From assembly GCA_009912235.1 (NCBI GenBank), contig WNDS01000004.1, positions 496,001-560,000 on the forward strand: a stretch of 64,000 nucleotides of DNA, given 5' to 3'. Made by a program: the position numbers and the translations under genes. The stretch comes from Stenotrophomonas maltophilia (GTDB taxonomy: Bacteria > Pseudomonadota > Gammaproteobacteria > Xanthomonadales > Xanthomonadaceae). The notes beneath the pieces were generated by a model. The model was not told where the DNA came from and made no database searches. It saw only the letters and a list, made by a program, of their open reading frames with translations. Of this stretch, positions 25,475 through 34,457 are shown piece after piece. Numbering within the stretch: position 1 is the first letter of the stretch; the number at the start of each line of letters is the position of its first letter.

Positions 25475-25548
25475 GCACCTGCCACGAGCACTGCTGTCAC
25501 TGGAACACACACCTGCGGTGCATGGGCCGCTGCAACCGCCGCCACTGA
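25471..25548 (+). CDS. Cys/His-rich miniprotein of 25 residues, translationally coupled to the epimerase
   Basis: A GTG at 25471 overlaps the epimerase stop (GTGA) and opens a 25-codon frame beginning MSTCHEHCCHWNTHLRCMGR and ending in CNRRH. It holds five Cys and five His, spaced like a metal-binding peptide (CHEHCCH, then CxxxC). Nothing in the window identifies its role. The frame also continues upstream in another frame of the epimerase, so the start is inferred from the overlap. It could be a chance frame, but the composition is unusual and the location, inside a 120-bp gap of an otherwise overlapping operon, suggests a real gene. Confidence 0.45.
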   Translation: MSTCHEHCCHWNTHLRCMGRCNRRH

Positions 25549-25594
25549 GGTAACGTGGGCGGCAGCCCTGCCCGACCTGCCCGGAGCGCCACCG

Positions 25595-26352
25595 ATGAAA
25601 GCACTGTTGCGAGGCCTTGCCACCACCGTGCTGCTGGCCGCCGGGCCCGTGCAGGCACAGGCGCCGTTACAGGGCGCGCGGCAAGTGGTGGTGGTCACCA
25701 GCGAAGACTGGGACAGCGACCACGGCCGCCTGCAGGCCTATGTGCGCCGCGGCACCGACTGGGTGCCGCACGGCGCCGCATTCGATGTGGCGCTGGGCCG
25801 CAGCGGCAGCGCCTGGGGCTGGGCCTGCACCCGGCACAGGCCGACGGCCCGCAGAAACAGGAAGGCGATGGCCGCAGCCCGGCCGGTGTGTTCGCGCTGG
25901 GCACCGCGTTCGGCGCACCGGCTCGGGCACGCAGCGGGCTGCCCTACCAGCCGATGCAGGCCAGCAGCTACTGCATGGATGTCCCTACCTCGCCGTACTA
26001 CAACCGCATCGTCGATGCGCGCACGGTCGGCAGCGCGGCGGTGGCCGACTCCACCGAACCGATGCGGCTGGACCTGCGCGACGCCACGGACATCCGCTAC
26101 CAGCAGGGCTTCGTCATCGCCCACAACCCGCAGAACATTGCCGGCCGCGGCAGCTGCATCTTCGCCCACCTGTGGCGCCAGCCGGGCGAGGCCGCCGCCG
26201 GCTGCACCGCCATGACGGCCGAGCACATGCAGGCGCTGCTGGCCTGGCTGCGCCCGCGTGAGCAGCCGCGCTTCGTGCTGCTGCCCCGCGCCGAGTACCA
26301 GCGCCTGCAGGCCAGCTGGCAGCTGCCGGCCCTGGATGGGGTGGCCCGATGA
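25595..26352 (+). pseudogene. L,D-transpeptidase-like (YkuD-fold) secreted protein, frameshifted in this sequence
   Basis: A signal peptide (MKALLRGLATTVLLAAGPVQAQA) leads into a first part ending at GRSGSAWG in one frame; the rest, LGLHPAQADGPQKQEGDGRS onward, is in another. One extra C near 25819 (GGGGCTGG to GGGGCCTGG) joins them into about 252 residues. The region with DGRSPAGVFALGTAFG, SCIFAHLWR and AAAGCTAM matches YkuD-type domains, with the catalytic Cys in GCTAM and the His in FAHLW. These enzymes act on peptidoglycan stem peptides. The stop overlaps the ATG of the permease gene (ATGA). Confidence 0.8.
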
Positions 26353-27672
26353 GCGCGCAGCAGGACGCCCCCCGGCGCAGCCTCCGAACCCACGCTGCAG
26401 CGCGCGGTCAGCCGCTGGCAGATCGTCGGCCTGTCCATCAACGATGTGATCGGCAGCGGCATCTACCTGCTGCCGGCCGCTACTGTGGCCCTGCTCGGGC
26501 CCTTCAGCCTGTGGGGCGTGGTCGCCGCCGGCATCCTCGTCGCGCTGCTGGTGCTGTGCTACGCGCAGGCGGCCAGCTACTTCGATGAACCCGGCGGCAG
26601 CTACCTGTATGCGCGCGAGGCGTTCGGCCGCTTCGCCGGTTTCGAGATCGGCTGGATGATCTGGCTGACCCGCATCAGTTCGGCCGCCGCGCTGAGCAAT
26701 GCGCTTGCCGATGCGGTGGCGCGGTTCTGGCCATGGGCCGGGCTGGGTGCCGGGCGGCTGGCGGTGATCGTGCTGTCGCTGGGCTTCCTGACCGGGGTGA
26801 ACATCATCGGCGTGCGCTCGGCCGCACGCACCGGCGTGGTGCTGGTGGTGGGCAAGCTGCTGCCGCTGCTGCTGTTCGTGGCCATCGGCGCGTTCTACCT
26901 GGACCCGCAGCTAGCGTTCTCCGGCCAGCGCCCGGACCCGCACGACCTGCAGCGCATGGGCGAGGCCGCGCTGTTGCTGCTGCATGCCTACGCCGGCTTC
27001 GAGAACATCCCGGCCGCCGCCGGCGAATACCGCAACCCGCGCCGTAATATCCCGTTCGCGCTGATCACCATGATCGTCACCGTTACCGTGGTGTACGGCG
27101 CGGTGCAGGTGGTGGCGGAGGGCACGCTGGCCGGCCTGGCCAGCTCGGCCACGCCGCTGGCCGATGCCGCTGACGGGTTCGGTGGCGAGACGCTGGCGCT
27201 GATCCTCACCGTGGGCGCGACCATTTCGATCCTGGGCACTAACAGCAACACCATGATGATGGGCCCGCGCTTCCTGTTCGCGCTGGCGCGCGACGGCTAC
27301 GGGCCGAAGATCCTGGCCCAGGTGCACCCGCGCTTCCGCACGCCGGCAGCGGCAATCCTGTGCCAGGGGCTGATCGCACTGGGGCTGGCATTGACCGGTT
27401 CGTTCGTGCAGCTGGCGCTGATGTCGATGACCACGCGCCTGTTTGCCAACATCGGTACGGCCGCAGCGGTACTGGTGCTGGCCAAGCGTTTCGGCGACCG
27501 CCCCGGTGCCCTGAATCTGCCCGGCGGCCCGCTGATTCCGGTGCTGGCGTTGCTGCTGTGCCTGGCCCTGTTCATCAGCGCCAGCTGGCAGAACATCGCC
27601 GCGGCGCTGGTGGCCTTCGCGGTGGGCGCGGTGATCTACCGGCTGCCACGCAAGGACGCCGGCAGCACCTGA
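26349..27672 (+). pseudogene. APC-superfamily amino acid/peptide permease, frameshifted near its start
   Basis: The long frame (from about 26374) encodes a 12-helix transporter: WQIVGLSINDVIGSGIYLLP, DEPGGSYLYAREAFGRFAG, a GVNIIGVRSAARTG segment and HAYAGFENIPAAAGEYRNPR are typical of the APC family. The likely ATG at 26349 is in a different frame; removing one C from the C6 run at 26368-26373 gives MSAQQDAPGAASEPTLQRAV continuing into the permease, about 440 residues in all. The ATG overlaps the preceding stop, so it is the last gene of the muropeptide operon and may carry the released dipeptide or amino acids. Substrate is inferred from context only. Confidence 0.85.
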
Positions 27673-27764
27673 ACGCTTGACCTGGTGGTCACACGGCCGG
27701 CCCGGTGTGTTCACCGCCGGGCTGGCACGCTGCAGGCTCGTCCAAAAAAAACGGAGCCCGAACC

Positions 27765-28109
27765 ATGAGCCCCGACTACCAGATCCCCGGCCGCGTGCCG
27801 CAGGACGGTGTTTCCCGCCAGGTCATTTCCGACTTCTGGCGCAAGCGCTATACCGACGAGCCGTACTACAACAACACACTGTACTTCGATGATTACGAGC
27901 CGGCCTACCAGATCGGCCACGCCGCCCATGCCGAAAACCGGGCGCAGGCGATCATCCGTGCCTACGAGGAGGTAGAGCACGAACTGGAATCGCGCTGGAA
28001 TGCCGACCACGGCAAGAGCCGGCTGGACTGGGCGCAGGCCCGCAGTGCGGTGCGCCGTGGCTGGGAAGAAGCCAGCAAGCTCGACCCGCACGTGCAGCTC
28101 AACCGGTGA
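27765..28109 (+). CDS. Conserved hypothetical protein, 114 residues
   Basis: The product starts MSPDYQIPGRVPQDGVSRQV and contains a DFWRKRYTDEPYYNNTLYFD stretch followed by DYEPAYQIG and a helical AYEEVEHELESRWN segment. It is acidic and soluble, with many aromatic residues in the first half. I do not recognise a named family, although the conserved look suggests a lineage-wide protein, perhaps stress related. ACGGAG lies upstream of the ATG. It stands alone with a strong hairpin after it. Confidence 0.75.
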   Translation: MSPDYQIPGRVPQDGVSRQVISDFWRKRYTDEPYYNNTLYFDDYEPAYQIGHAAHAENRAQAIIRAYEEVEHELESRWNADHGKSRLDWAQARSAVRRGWEEASKLDPHVQLNR

Positions 28110-28116
28110 TGATGCC

Positions 28117-28141
28117 GGGGCGGATCCTCAGGATCCGCCCC
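28117..28141. terminator. Hairpin between convergent genes
   Basis: An 11-bp perfect stem GGGGCGGATCC/GGATCCGCCCC with a 3-base loop, between the gene at 27765-28109 and yiaA. No T run follows on either strand. Confidence 0.6.
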
Positions 28142-28154
28142 ACAACCACGGTGA

Positions 28155-28612
28155 TCAGTCCTGTTCCGGCAGTGCCGGCACCACTGCGCTGCGCCGGTCG
28201 TCATCGCCACCGGCGGCGATCAGGTCGCGGGTGTTCTTCTGCACCGCCACCGCGCCGAACAGCGACAGCGCAAAAGCCATGCCGTAGAAGCCCTTCTCGC
28301 TCAGCATCAGCGTGGCATTCCACAGGCCCGCCAGCAGCAGCAACAGGGCCGACAGCAGGGCGAACCAGCACAGCGCGTAGTACAGGCCGCTGACCGGAAT
28401 GCCTTCCACGCGGTCGCGCACGCTCTTCTGCAGCGACACCGCGGCGAACAGGCCGAACAGCAGCAGGGTCAGGTCAGGTAGTAGCCCTTCTCGTTCAGCG
28501 CCATCTGGGCGTTGAACAGGCCGATCAGGTAGGCCACCGCGCCCAGCAGCAGCGCCGCCCAGGACACGGCGATGAAGGCGGGTGAAGGTTTGTGGGCAGA
28601 GGCAGGTGTCAT
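28155..28612 (-). pseudogene. yiaA: Inner-membrane protein YiaA, disrupted by a 5-bp duplication
   Basis: Two YiaAB domains, each with two membrane helices, align closely to E. coli YiaA; the second half includes [20 protein letters not shown] and [15 protein letters not shown]. The first half ([20 protein letters not shown] to NEKGYYLT) is in another frame and hits TGA just after it. Removing one copy of a 5-bp tandem (GGTCA GGTCA on the plus strand, 28467-28476) restores a single protein of about 150 residues. The duplication may be a true slippage mutation. The function of YiaA is unknown; it is an inner-membrane protein. Confidence 0.85.
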
Positions 28613-28778
28613 TCCGGTTCCTTGGCAGACAAACGGGCAGGTGTGCCCGGGCGTAGCTACCCTAGTGCATTCATGCTGCTCCGCCCAGCACCGGGCAGGA
28701 CCTTCGGGCCAAGACCGTCACGCCGCACTGGTATACAAAGGGAGTTGGCCATCCGCATCCCCACCCATGGAGATACCC

Positions 28779-29960
28779 ATGACCCGCAAGCCCCTTCCGC
28801 TGCTGCTCGCCTTCGGCCTGCTGCCCATCCTCGCCACCACCACCTGCAATGCCGCCGATCCGGCCGGCACCGCGCAGGCCGCTGCACCCAGCGCTGCGGC
28901 CACCGCCAGCAATGCGCAACGCCCGTTCACCGCCACCGAAGTCAGCCGTTTCGACCAGCCGTGGGCGATGACCTTCCTGCCTGATGGCAGCCTGCTGGTC
29001 ACCGAAAAGCGCGGCAAGCTGCAGCGCCTGGATATCGCCAGCGGGGCCAAGCATGAGATCCGCGGCGTGCCCAAGGTGGCCTACGGCGGCCAGGGTGGCT
29101 TCGGCGACGTGATCCTGCATCCGGATTTCGCCCGCAACAACCTGGTCTATGTCAGCTATGCCGAAGAAGGCACGCTGGACACGTGCGGCGCCGCGGTTGC
29201 CCGCGCCACGCTCGCGCTGGCCGCCGATGGCGGTGGCGAGCTGAAAGACCTGAAGGTGATCTGGCGGCAGACGCCCAAGGTCAGCGGCCAGCGCCGCTAT
29301 GGCCACCGCATGGTGTTCGGGCCGGACGGCATGCTGTGGATCGGTTCCAGCGAGCGGCAGAAGTTCGACCCGGCGCAAGACATGGGCAGCAACCTGGGCA
29401 AGATCGTGCGCCTGAACGAGGACGGCAGCGTGCCGGCCGACAATCCGTTCGCGGCGCAGGGCGGCGTAGCCGCGCAGGTCTGGTCGCTGGGCCACCGCAA
29501 CATCCTGGGCATCGCCTTCGATGCGCAGGGCAAGCTGTGGGCGCAGGAAATGGGCCCGACCGGTGGCGATGAGCTGAACCTGATCGAGCGCGGTTCCAAC
29601 TACGGCCGCCCGATCGTCTCCAACGGCAACCATTACGATGGCCGCCCAATTCCCGACCATGCCACGCGCCCGGAATTCGCCGCACCGAAGGTGACCTGGA
29701 CCCCGGTGATTTCGCCGGCCGGGCTGATCTTCTACAGCGGCAGCCAGTTCCCGCAGTGGAAGGGCAGCGCGTTCATCGGCGGCCTGTCCTAAACCTCGCT
29801 GGTGCGGGTGGCCTTCGAGGGCGAGAACGCACACGAAGCCGAACGCTTCAACATGGGCGAGCGCATCCGCGAAGTGGAACAGGGCCCGGACGGTGCGCTA
29901 TGGCTGCTGGAAGATGGCAGCAAGGCGCGCCTGCTGAAGCTCACGCCGAACGAAGCGTAA
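28779..29960 (+). pseudogene. PQQ-dependent sugar dehydrogenase (YliI/Gdh-B type) with an in-frame stop
   Basis: A periplasmic six-bladed beta-propeller enzyme of the soluble aldose sugar dehydrogenase family. The signal peptide ends around CNAADPAG. Family motifs visible are LDQPWAMTFLP-like FDQPWAMTFLPDGSLLVTEK, GGQGGFGDVILHPDF, YGHRMVFGPDGMLWIGSSER, VWSLGHRNILGIAFD and GPTGGDELN. At codon 338 (29790-29792) there is TAA within [14 protein letters not shown]; the frame then continues for 55 codons to a normal stop at 29958. The last segment ([20 protein letters not shown]) is typical, so the full 392-residue protein was intended. The start is the ATG with GGAG 7 bases upstream. Confidence 0.88.
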
Positions 29961-29966
29961 GCGGTT

Positions 29967-29995
29967 GCCGGGTGCGGTCTGGCACCGCACCCGGC
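29967..29995. terminator. Bidirectional hairpin between convergent genes
   Basis: A 12-bp perfect stem GCCGGGTGCGGT/ACCGCACCCGGC with a 5-base loop lies between the sugar dehydrogenase gene and the lipoprotein gene at 30003. There is no T run. Confidence 0.6.
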
Positions 29996-30002
29996 ACCGG
30001 CA

Positions 30003-30614
30003 TCAGTCCTGGATGGCGACGATGCCGACCTGCGGCGTAGCGCAGGTGTTGTCCGGGCAGATGCCGTTGATCCACACCTGGCCCTTGCCCAGCATCACGC
30101 CCTGCCAGTTGACGAACAGGTCGTCGAACTTCTGCGCGGCCACGGCCTTGGCGATATCGGCGGTGATGATGCTGTCGTACTCGCGTTCGAAGGTCGCCGC
30201 GTCGGCAATCTTGCGCTCCTTGCCGCCCACGTTCACCCGCAGCGGGTAGACCGGCAGTGCGGCCACGGCCTTGGCATCATGCGCGGCCACGCCCTTCTGC
30301 AGGGCGTTGAACACGGTTTCGTACGGCGCCACATCACCCAGCAGGCGGCCGATGCGCTGGCGGGCATCGCCCTGGCTGGCGCCATCGTCGGCAGCCGGGG
30401 CCTGGCCGGACATCGCCGGCGATGCAGCACCGGTCATCGGCGGCGGCGCTTCGCCGCTCATTGGTGCCGGGGCGGCGTCGTTGCTGGCGGCAGCCGGCGT
30501 GGCCGGCGCGGCGCCCTGCATCGGCGGCGGTGCATCGGCAGCAGCGGGCGGCGGCGAAGGCTGCGAGCACGCAGCCAGCAGGGCGGTGGAGAGCAGGATC
30601 AAGGGCAGGCGCAT
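30003..30614 (-). CDS. Lipoprotein with a Pro/Ala-rich linker
   Basis: The 203-residue protein has a lipobox ending LLAAC (Cys16), then about 70 residues rich in Pro, Ala and Met with repeats of PPMxGAA and PAMSG, then a folded domain from about residue 85. The domain contains NALQKGVAAHDAKAVAALPV, YPLRVNVGGKERKIADAATF and a Cys pair in GICPDNTCATPQVGIVAI. I do not recognise the family; the domain resembles periplasmic SnoaL-like or DUF-type folds only in a general way. The ATG at 30614 is the first Met. Confidence 0.75.
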   Translation of the reverse strand: MRLPLILLSTALLAACSQPSPPPAAADAPPPMQGAAPATPAAASNDAAPAPMSGEAPPPMTGAASPAMSGQAPAADDGASQGDARQRIGRLLGDVAPYETVFNALQKGVAAHDAKAVAALPVYPLRVNVGGKERKIADAATFEREYDSIITADIAKAVAAQKFDDLFVNWQGVMLGKGQVWINGICPDNTCATPQVGIVAIQD

Positions 30615-30733
30615 GGGTGCAGGCTCCGGGGACAGGTGCCCAGCGTAGCGAGCCTGGCGTCACGCCACCATGTGCGGATCGGGCGGTTGCACTCGCCCGC
30701 TGCCGGCCGTTCACAAACCGCGCGCCCGGCATG

Positions 30734-30782
30734 AAAAAGGGACGGAGAGATCCTGCCAGCGATGGCAGGGCTCCCCGTCCCT
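30734..30782 (-). terminator. Terminator of the beta-glucosidase gene
   Basis: On the minus strand a long stem (AGGGACGGGGAG paired with CTCTCCGTCCCT, inner CCTGCCA/TGGCAGG) is followed by five T residues, 14 bases past the bglX stop codon. Confidence 0.9.
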
Positions 30783-30795
30783 CGTATCAGTGCGC

Positions 30796-32970
30796 TCAGG
30801 CCTTGAGTAGCTCGAACTGCACCGCCTCACCGGCCGCCGAGGAGGCACACACCCACACCTCGAACTGGCCCGGCTCGGCGCGCAGCACGCCATCGCGGCC
30901 GGTGAAGGCCAGCTGGTCGCGGTGCAGGGTGAAAACGACTTCGGTGGATTCGCCAGCCTGCAGGGCCACCTTGCGGAAGTCCTTCAGTTCACGCACCGGG
31001 CGCACGCGGCTGGCCACGCGGTCGTGGATGTACAGCTGCACCACTTCCTCCCCGGCCACGGCACTGGTGTTGGTCAGCGTGGTGGTGAGGGTGAGGGTGT
31101 CATCCCAGCCCAGCTGGGCGTGGCTGAGCTGCGGCACGCCGTAGGCGAAGGTGGCGTAGCCGATGCCGTGGCCGAACGGGTACAGCGGTTCGTTGGGAAT
31201 CTCGCGCCAGCGTGCCTTGAACTCGGACATGGTCGGCAGTTCCGGGCGGCCGGTGCGCGGGTGGTTGTAGAAGTACGGCTGCTGGCCGGACAGCTGCGGG
31301 AAGCTGACCGGCAGGCGGCCGGACGGGCTGTAATCGCCGAACAGCACATCGGCCACGGCATGGCCGGTCTGCGTGCCCAGGTACCAGGTGACCGCCACCG
31401 CGTGGGCATTGCGCACGGCGCCCTGCAGCGCCAGCGCGCGGCCGTTGCGCAGCAGCACCACCAGCGGCTTGCCGGTCATCGCCACCGCTTCGGCCAGCGC
31501 CTGCTGTGCCGGCGGCAGGGTGATCTCCACGCGCGACTGCGCTTCGCCGCTGTAACGCTGCGGTTCGCCCAGCGCCAGCACCACCACGTCGGCGCGCAGC
31601 GCCGCAGCAACGGCCGCTTCGGTGCCACCGGGGATAGCCGTTTCCAGTTCGCAGCCCGGCACGATCTCCAGCAGCGCTTCATCACCGATGGCCGCACGCA
31701 CGCCGGTTTCCAGATCCACGTAGCGCTGCTTGTCGCCGAACAGCGTCCAGCAGCCTTCGATGTTGTCGCGGTCCTGCACGAACGGGCCGATCAACGCGAT
31801 CTTCTGGCCGGTCTTCTGCAGCGGCAGCACGGCGTCGCGGTTGTTCAGCAGCACGATCGAACGGCGTGCGGCGTCGCGCGAAAGTTCGTCGTGCGCTGCC
31901 AGCTGCGAGGTGTCGGCTTCGCGCGCCGGGTCCAGCGAACGGTACGGGTTGTCGAACAGACCGATGGTCTCCTTCAGCCACAGGATGCGGCGCACGCCCT
32001 CATCCAGCACCGCCATCGGCACCTCGCCGCTCTCGACCAGGCCCGGCAGGTGCTCGGCATAGAAGCCGCTCTGCATGCTCAGGTCCAGGCCGGCGGTGAA
32101 CGCCTTGGCGGTGGCATCGCGGTCGTCGGCGGCATAGCCGTGGGCGACCAGTTCCATGTCGGCGGTGTAATCGGAAATGACCACGCCGGGGAAGTTCCAC
32201 TCACCGCGCAGGATGTCGGTCAGCAGTTCGGCGTTGGCGCTGGCCGGCACGCCGTTGATGTCGTTGAAGGACGACATCACGGTGATCGCACCGGCGTCGA
32301 AGGCGGCCTTGAACGGCGGCAGGTGCACATCGCGCAGGGTCTGCGGCGAAATGTCCACCATGTTGTATTCCATGCCGGCCATCACCGCGCCATAGGCGGC
32401 GAAGTGCTTGGGCGTGGCCAGCAGTGCATCGTCGGCGCGCTGGTCGCTGCCCTGGAAGCCGCGCACGCGGGCGGCGGCGAACGCACAGCCCAGCACCACG
32501 TCCTCACCTGCGCCTTCGGCACCGCGGCCCCAGCGCTGGTCGCGGGCGATGTCCACCGCCGGTGCGTAGGTCCAGTGCAGGCCGGCAGCAGTGGCTTCCA
32601 CGGCGGTGGCGCGTGCGGTGCGCTCGGCCAGGTCCGGCTCGAAGCTGGCCGCTTCGCCCAGCGGAATGGGGAACACCGTGCGCATGCCGTGGATCACGTC
32701 CGCGGCCAGGATGACCGGAATGCCCAGCCGGCTTTCCTCCAGCGCCACCTGCTGGATGCGGCGGCCCAGCGCGGCACCGACACCATTGAACAGCGAGCCG
32801 ACCTTGCCCTTGCGCACCTGCTGCAGGACCTGGTCGGCGTTGCGCACGTTGGCTTCCGGGTTCACGTCAGGAGCAAACGGGCGGACCATGTCGGCGAAAA
32901 CGCCCAGCTGGCCGACCTTTTCCTCGACGGTCATCTGGGCAATGAGGGATTCGATGCGTTCGGAGGCCAC
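30796..32970 (-). CDS. bglX: Glycoside hydrolase family 3 beta-glucosidase
   Basis: The 724-residue enzyme has the GH3 TIM-barrel (ILAADVIHGMRTVFPIPLGEA, LHWTYAPAVDIARDQRWGR, ATPKHFAAYG), the nucleophile Asp in VISDYTADMEL at about residue 265, the alpha/beta sandwich domain and a C-terminal fibronectin III-like domain (NTSAVAGEEVVQLYIHD, LQAGESTEVVFTL). It should release glucose or xylose from beta-glycosides. There is no signal peptide, so it is predicted to be cytoplasmic, unlike E. coli BglX. The start is a GTG at 32970 with AAGGA upstream. A perfect LacI-type palindrome lies 14 bases before the start, suggesting sugar-responsive repression. Confidence 0.93.
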   Translation of the reverse strand: MASERIESLIAQMTVEEKVGQLGVFADMVRPFAPDVNPEANVRNADQVLQQVRKGKVGSLFNGVGAALGRRIQQVALEESRLGIPVILAADVIHGMRTVFPIPLGEAASFEPDLAERTARATAVEATAAGLHWTYAPAVDIARDQRWGRGAEGAGEDVVLGCAFAAARVRGFQGSDQRADDALLATPKHFAAYGAVMAGMEYNMVDISPQTLRDVHLPPFKAAFDAGAITVMSSFNDINGVPASANAELLTDILRGEWNFPGVVISDYTADMELVAHGYAADDRDATAKAFTAGLDLSMQSGFYAEHLPGLVESGEVPMAVLDEGVRRILWLKETIGLFDNPYRSLDPAREADTSQLAAHDELSRDAARRSIVLLNNRDAVLPLQKTGQKIALIGPFVQDRDNIEGCWTLFGDKQRYVDLETGVRAAIGDEALLEIVPGCELETAIPGGTEAAVAAALRADVVVLALGEPQRYSGEAQSRVEITLPPAQQALAEAVAMTGKPLVVLLRNGRALALQGAVRNAHAVAVTWYLGTQTGHAVADVLFGDYSPSGRLPVSFPQLSGQQPYFYNHPRTGRPELPTMSEFKARWREIPNEPLYPFGHGIGYATFAYGVPQLSHAQLGWDDTLTLTTTLTNTSAVAGEEVVQLYIHDRVASRVRPVRELKDFRKVALQAGESTEVVFTLHRDQLAFTGRDGVLRAEPGQFEVWVCASSAAGEAVQFELLKA

Positions 32971-32983
32971 CAGCTGTCCTTGA

Positions 32984-32997
32984 TGAAAACGTTTTCA
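32984..32997. promoter_or_regulatory. LacI-family operator palindrome upstream of bglX
   Basis: TGAAAACGTTTTCA is a 14-bp perfect palindrome with the central CG typical of LacI/GalR operators. It sits between the bglX start codon and the presumed promoter. No lacI-type gene is in the window. Confidence 0.75.
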
Positions 32998-33097
32998 GGG
33001 CCGGCATTCTAGCGTTTCCGGACCATTTGGCGAGTGATTTCGATATTCAGTTTCGGCCGCGTCCGCCCCCGTATGGGCCGCGGACGCGCCCGGCAGC

Positions 33098-34369
33098 TTA
33101 CTCTGCCCCGGCCCGCTGCCGCTGGCCGGCCATCAACATGGCATCGCTGGAGGCCTGGAACACGCGCAGCCCGAAGGCCGGCAGGATCGCCAGCAGGTGG
33201 TCGAAGATGTCCGACTGCACCGCCTCGTAATCGGCCCACGCCGTGCTGGCGGTGAAGCAGTACAGCTCCAGCGGCAGGCCTTCGATGGCGGGCTGCAGCT
33301 GGCGCACCAGCAGGGTCATGTCGGCATTGATGCCCGCATGGCTGCGCAGGTAGCGCTCCACGTAGGCGCGGAAGGTGCCCAGGTTGGTCACCCGGCGGCT
33401 GTTGACCTCCGAAGCGCCGCGCTCGCGCAGCTGCTGGTTCCACTGCGCCAGTTCCTGCTGCTTGCCCTGCAGGTAATCGCCCAGCAGCGCGAACTGGCCG
33501 AGGAAGGCCAGGTCCTGCTCGTCCAGGAAGCCGACGCTGTGCTGATCCAGGAACAGCGCGTGCTTGATCCGGCGGCCATCGGATTCCTGCATGCCACGCC
33601 AGTTGCGGAACGATTCGGTGACCAGCTTCTTGGTCGGGATGGTGGTGATGGTCTTGTCGAAGTTCTGCACGGTGATGGTGTGCAGCGCGATGTCGATGAC
33701 ATCGCCGTCGGCGTTCTGGCTGGGCATCTCGATCCAGTCGCCCAGCCGCACGCGGCCATCGCCACTGATCTGCACGCTGGCCACCAGCGAGAGGATGGTG
33801 TCCTGGAAGATCAGCATCAGCACTGCGGTGGCGGCACCCAGGCCGGTCACCAGCGGGCCGATCTTCACCCCCAGCAGGGTGGCGATGATGGACAGGCCAG
33901 CGGCCACGAACACCACGATCTTGACCACCTGCAGGTAGCCCTTGATCGGCTTGTTGCGCGCATCGGGCTTGCGCTCGTACAGCGCATTGGCCGCGTCCAG
34001 CGCGTGCGAGAACGCCAGCGATACCGTCAGCACCGCCCACACGATGCACAGCTTGATGATGAACTCGACCAGCCGTGGCGGCAGGTCCGGCACCATCACG
34101 ATGCCCGAGGCGATCACCTGACTGGGTACCACGTTGGACAGCCGCGCGATGACCCGGATGACATGGCTGCCACGCCCGGAATCCGCACCCGGCAAGCGCT
34201 GCAGCAGGCGCCGCAGGCCGCGCACCAGGATCCGCTTGGTCAACCAGTTGGCCAGCGCTGCTGCCACCAGCAGAGCCGAGATCATCAGCGCCAGATAGGC
34301 CCCGGGATAGGGTTCCAGTGTGTGATGCAGTCGATCCAGCCACTGTACCGCCACCACCGCTTCCACCAT
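33098..34369 (-). CDS. ybdG: Mechanosensitive channel of the MscS superfamily (YbdG/MscM type)
   Basis: The 423-residue protein has about five N-terminal membrane helices (first at 22-45, others around 100-185), the pore-lining segment LVTGLGAATAVLMLIFQDTI with LSLVASVQI, and the beta-domain starting at RVRLGDWIEMPSQNADGDVI. TITTIPTKKLVTESFRNW and the long cytosolic part are typical of YbdG, which opens under mild hypo-osmotic stress to let solutes out. The ATG at 34369 is preceded by GGAGA. The gene ends at 33098 and is followed by the bglX leader; a 88-bp gap with a repeat separates it from folB upstream. Confidence 0.9.
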   Translation of the reverse strand: MVEAVVAVQWLDRLHHTLEPYPGAYLALMISALLVAAALANWLTKRILVRGLRRLLQRLPGADSGRGSHVIRVIARLSNVVPSQVIASGIVMVPDLPPRLVEFIIKLCIVWAVLTVSLAFSHALDAANALYERKPDARNKPIKGYLQVVKIVVFVAAGLSIIATLLGVKIGPLVTGLGAATAVLMLIFQDTILSLVASVQISGDGRVRLGDWIEMPSQNADGDVIDIALHTITVQNFDKTITTIPTKKLVTESFRNWRGMQESDGRRIKHALFLDQHSVGFLDEQDLAFLGQFALLGDYLQGKQQELAQWNQQLRERGASEVNSRRVTNLGTFRAYVERYLRSHAGINADMTLLVRQLQPAIEGLPLELYCFTASTAWADYEAVQSDIFDHLLAILPAFGLRVFQASSDAMLMAGQRQRAGAE

Positions 34370-34401
34370 CAGTTGTCTCCTTTCTTCATTGCTGTCGAGA
34401 T

Positions 34402-34450
34402 TGCCGGCCAGCGGCTGGCACTACCGGGGTTGCTGGCCAATGGCCGGCAC
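34402..34450. repeat. REP-like inverted repeat between folB and ybdG
   Basis: The arms TTGCCGGCCAGCGGCTGGCA and the opposing TGGCCAATGGCCGGCA form a nested palindrome of about 49 bp in the gap between folB and the channel gene. Confidence 0.55.
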
Positions 34451-34457
34451 CACCGGG

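Noticed and set aside
30922..33012. Open plus-strand frame of 696 codons opposite bglX
   Set aside because: Antisense shadow of the GH3 gene with a low-information composition.
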